Of a stretch of DNA of 64,000 nucleotides, positions 63,101 through 64,000 are shown one piece after another (positions within the stretch are counted from its first letter, which is position 1; each line of letters begins with the position of its first letter). A model generated the notes under the pieces. That model saw only the letters and a program-made list of their open reading frames with translations, did no database searches and was not told the DNA's origin. The position numbers and the translations under genes were made by a program. This DNA is from Nematopogon swammerdamellus (lineage: Eukaryota > Arthropoda > Insecta > Lepidoptera > Adelidae), in NCBI GenBank assembly GCA_946902875.1, contig OX336336.1:1100045-1164044 (forward strand). Reading direction: 5' to 3'.

Positions 63101-63562
63101 TAAAACTATTTAAAAAAATATAAAAACCGCCTTCAAAAATGTATGAAATAAAAAAATAAAAATGGAACCCTAGAGTTGAAGGCGGTCGGTTATTTTTGCT
63201 TGCTTTAGCACCACCGCCTTCAACTCTAGGGTTCGATTTTAATTTTTTTATTTCATACATTTTTGAAGGCGGTTTTTAAATTTTTTTAAATAGTTTTTTA
63301 TTTCACAGTTTTTTTAGTAATTTTTATTTGCTATTAATGTACTCGGCGGAATCGCTCGGCCTTCGGCCTCGCGATTCCGCCTCGCTTTCCAATCCGATCT
63401 TGACCAAAAAAAAAATGGGACCACCTTGGAGCTAGACTGAACCGAACACAAAAAGAATCATCGAAATCGGTTCACAATTGGGAAAGATATTGCTGAACAT
63501 ACATAAAAAAAAATACATACAGCCGAACATAGAACCTCCTCCTTTTTTGAAGTCGGTTAAAA
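63101..63562 (-). mobile_element. CCGACTTC-family element
   Basis: Head end AGAACCTCCTCC...GAAGTCGGTTAAAAA at 63530-63562, GGTCCCATTTTTTTT block, hairpin (63343-63385), palindrome (63113-63290). Closest relative of 2219-2690 (both have TTCGGCTGTATG-type heads and GTTCGGTTCAGTCTAGCTCC). Confidence 0.8.
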
Positions 63563-63716
63563 ATATAATTCTTCTGAGCGTAGAAGCTCTCACATGCGCG
63601 CAGCGCGGGAGTCGTGGTGCGACACAGGGGGCGGCTGTGGCTGAACGCCTCTGAAAGCTAATGTTGCTTAATAATTTTATTTTAGTAAAAGCACTGTGTA
63701 CTAATGTATTTTTACT

Positions 63717-63900
63717 AACCCCCGTATCTGTGTGTCTTGTCTGTGGCACCGTAGCTCCTAAACGTATGCACCGATTTGGATGCTTATGAAGTAATAAAAA
63801 AATTACATCTCACGGTTGGACCGATTTGGAAGATGCTTTTTTTAAAAGCTTGTTAACATGAAATAAACATTTATTTCCTTCTTTTAAAGTCAGTTTTAAA
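63717..63900 (+). mobile_element. CCCCCGAC-family element, 5' part
   Basis: AACCCCCGTATCTGTGTGTC, GGCACCGTAGCTCCTAAACG, ACCGATTTGGATGC twice. The palindromic part is not recognisable before the window ends. Confidence 0.6.
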
Positions 63901-64000
63901 CAATTGACTGCTTAAATCCTTCACCATTTCAACTCACAAAAGTATACGTACGCTTAGATAGCAGTTGTGCGGTCAAGTGTGCACGTATCGCCCACTCTCC

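Overview
This is a repeat-saturated stretch of insect DNA, almost certainly lepidopteran (moth or butterfly). The evidence is the repeat set: short Helitron-like elements ending in a GC-rich hairpin and CTAG, tRNA- and 5S-like SINEs, CR1/Jockey-type and RTE-type LINE tails, mariner and hAT fossils, and several foldback families typical of Lepidoptera. AT-rich DNA is broken by short CpG-rich islands. I found no intact multi-domain gene, no rRNA, no functional tRNA and no CRISPR. The best host-gene candidate is the first exon of a THAP-domain gene (10193-10272), ending at a GTAAGT splice donor.

Layout. 0-5 kb: Helitron-like copies (one split by a foldback element with TTTTTAA target duplications), a 5S-like SINE and a hAT-type MITE with a perfect 8-bp duplication. 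5.4-9.1 kb: a three-level nest, in which a TA-flanked transposon relic holds a mariner fragment and a hAT-type element that itself holds another terminal-inverted-repeat element. 9.2-22 kb: a long palindrome, the THAP exon, a 5 x 100 bp tandem array, a SINE carrying a 36-bp palindromic insertion, a mariner 5' end and LINE debris. 22-31 kb: a fragment of a reverse-transcriptase-type C-terminal domain, a terminal-inverted-repeat element with 73-bp tandem repeats, and two LINE ends lying back to back.

32-34.4 kb (+) and 54.4-57 kb (-) hold two copies of one unusual composite of about 2.4-2.6 kb. Each has Helitron-like ends, two opposed arrays of a GC-rich unit of about 68 bp, and between them a 0.43-0.5 kb core that looks like the nuclease-like C-terminus of a retroelement protein. 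The core is still open in the 54-57 kb copy and broken in the other.

35236-46176 is bounded by matching hAT-type ends (TAGGSCTGCCACC) and an exact 8-bp duplication (GTCCCACC). It is therefore read as one insertion event swollen to 10.9 kb by later insertions. Inside are two direct copies, 7.05 kb apart and nearly identical, of a 2.15-kb unit; a CTAG-ended array of about 19 units; SINEs; and long G or C homopolymers. 46-64 kb holds more Helitron, SINE and LINE fragments, a 1.5-kb element with four tandem repeats of about 315 bp, and two well-preserved members of the CCGACTTC foldback family, one with a 9-bp target duplication.

The sequence units here work as a community of parasites rather than as a gene set: they nest in each other, share short GC hairpins, and several immobile-looking composites appear to have been copied as whole units. 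All family assignments are by eye.
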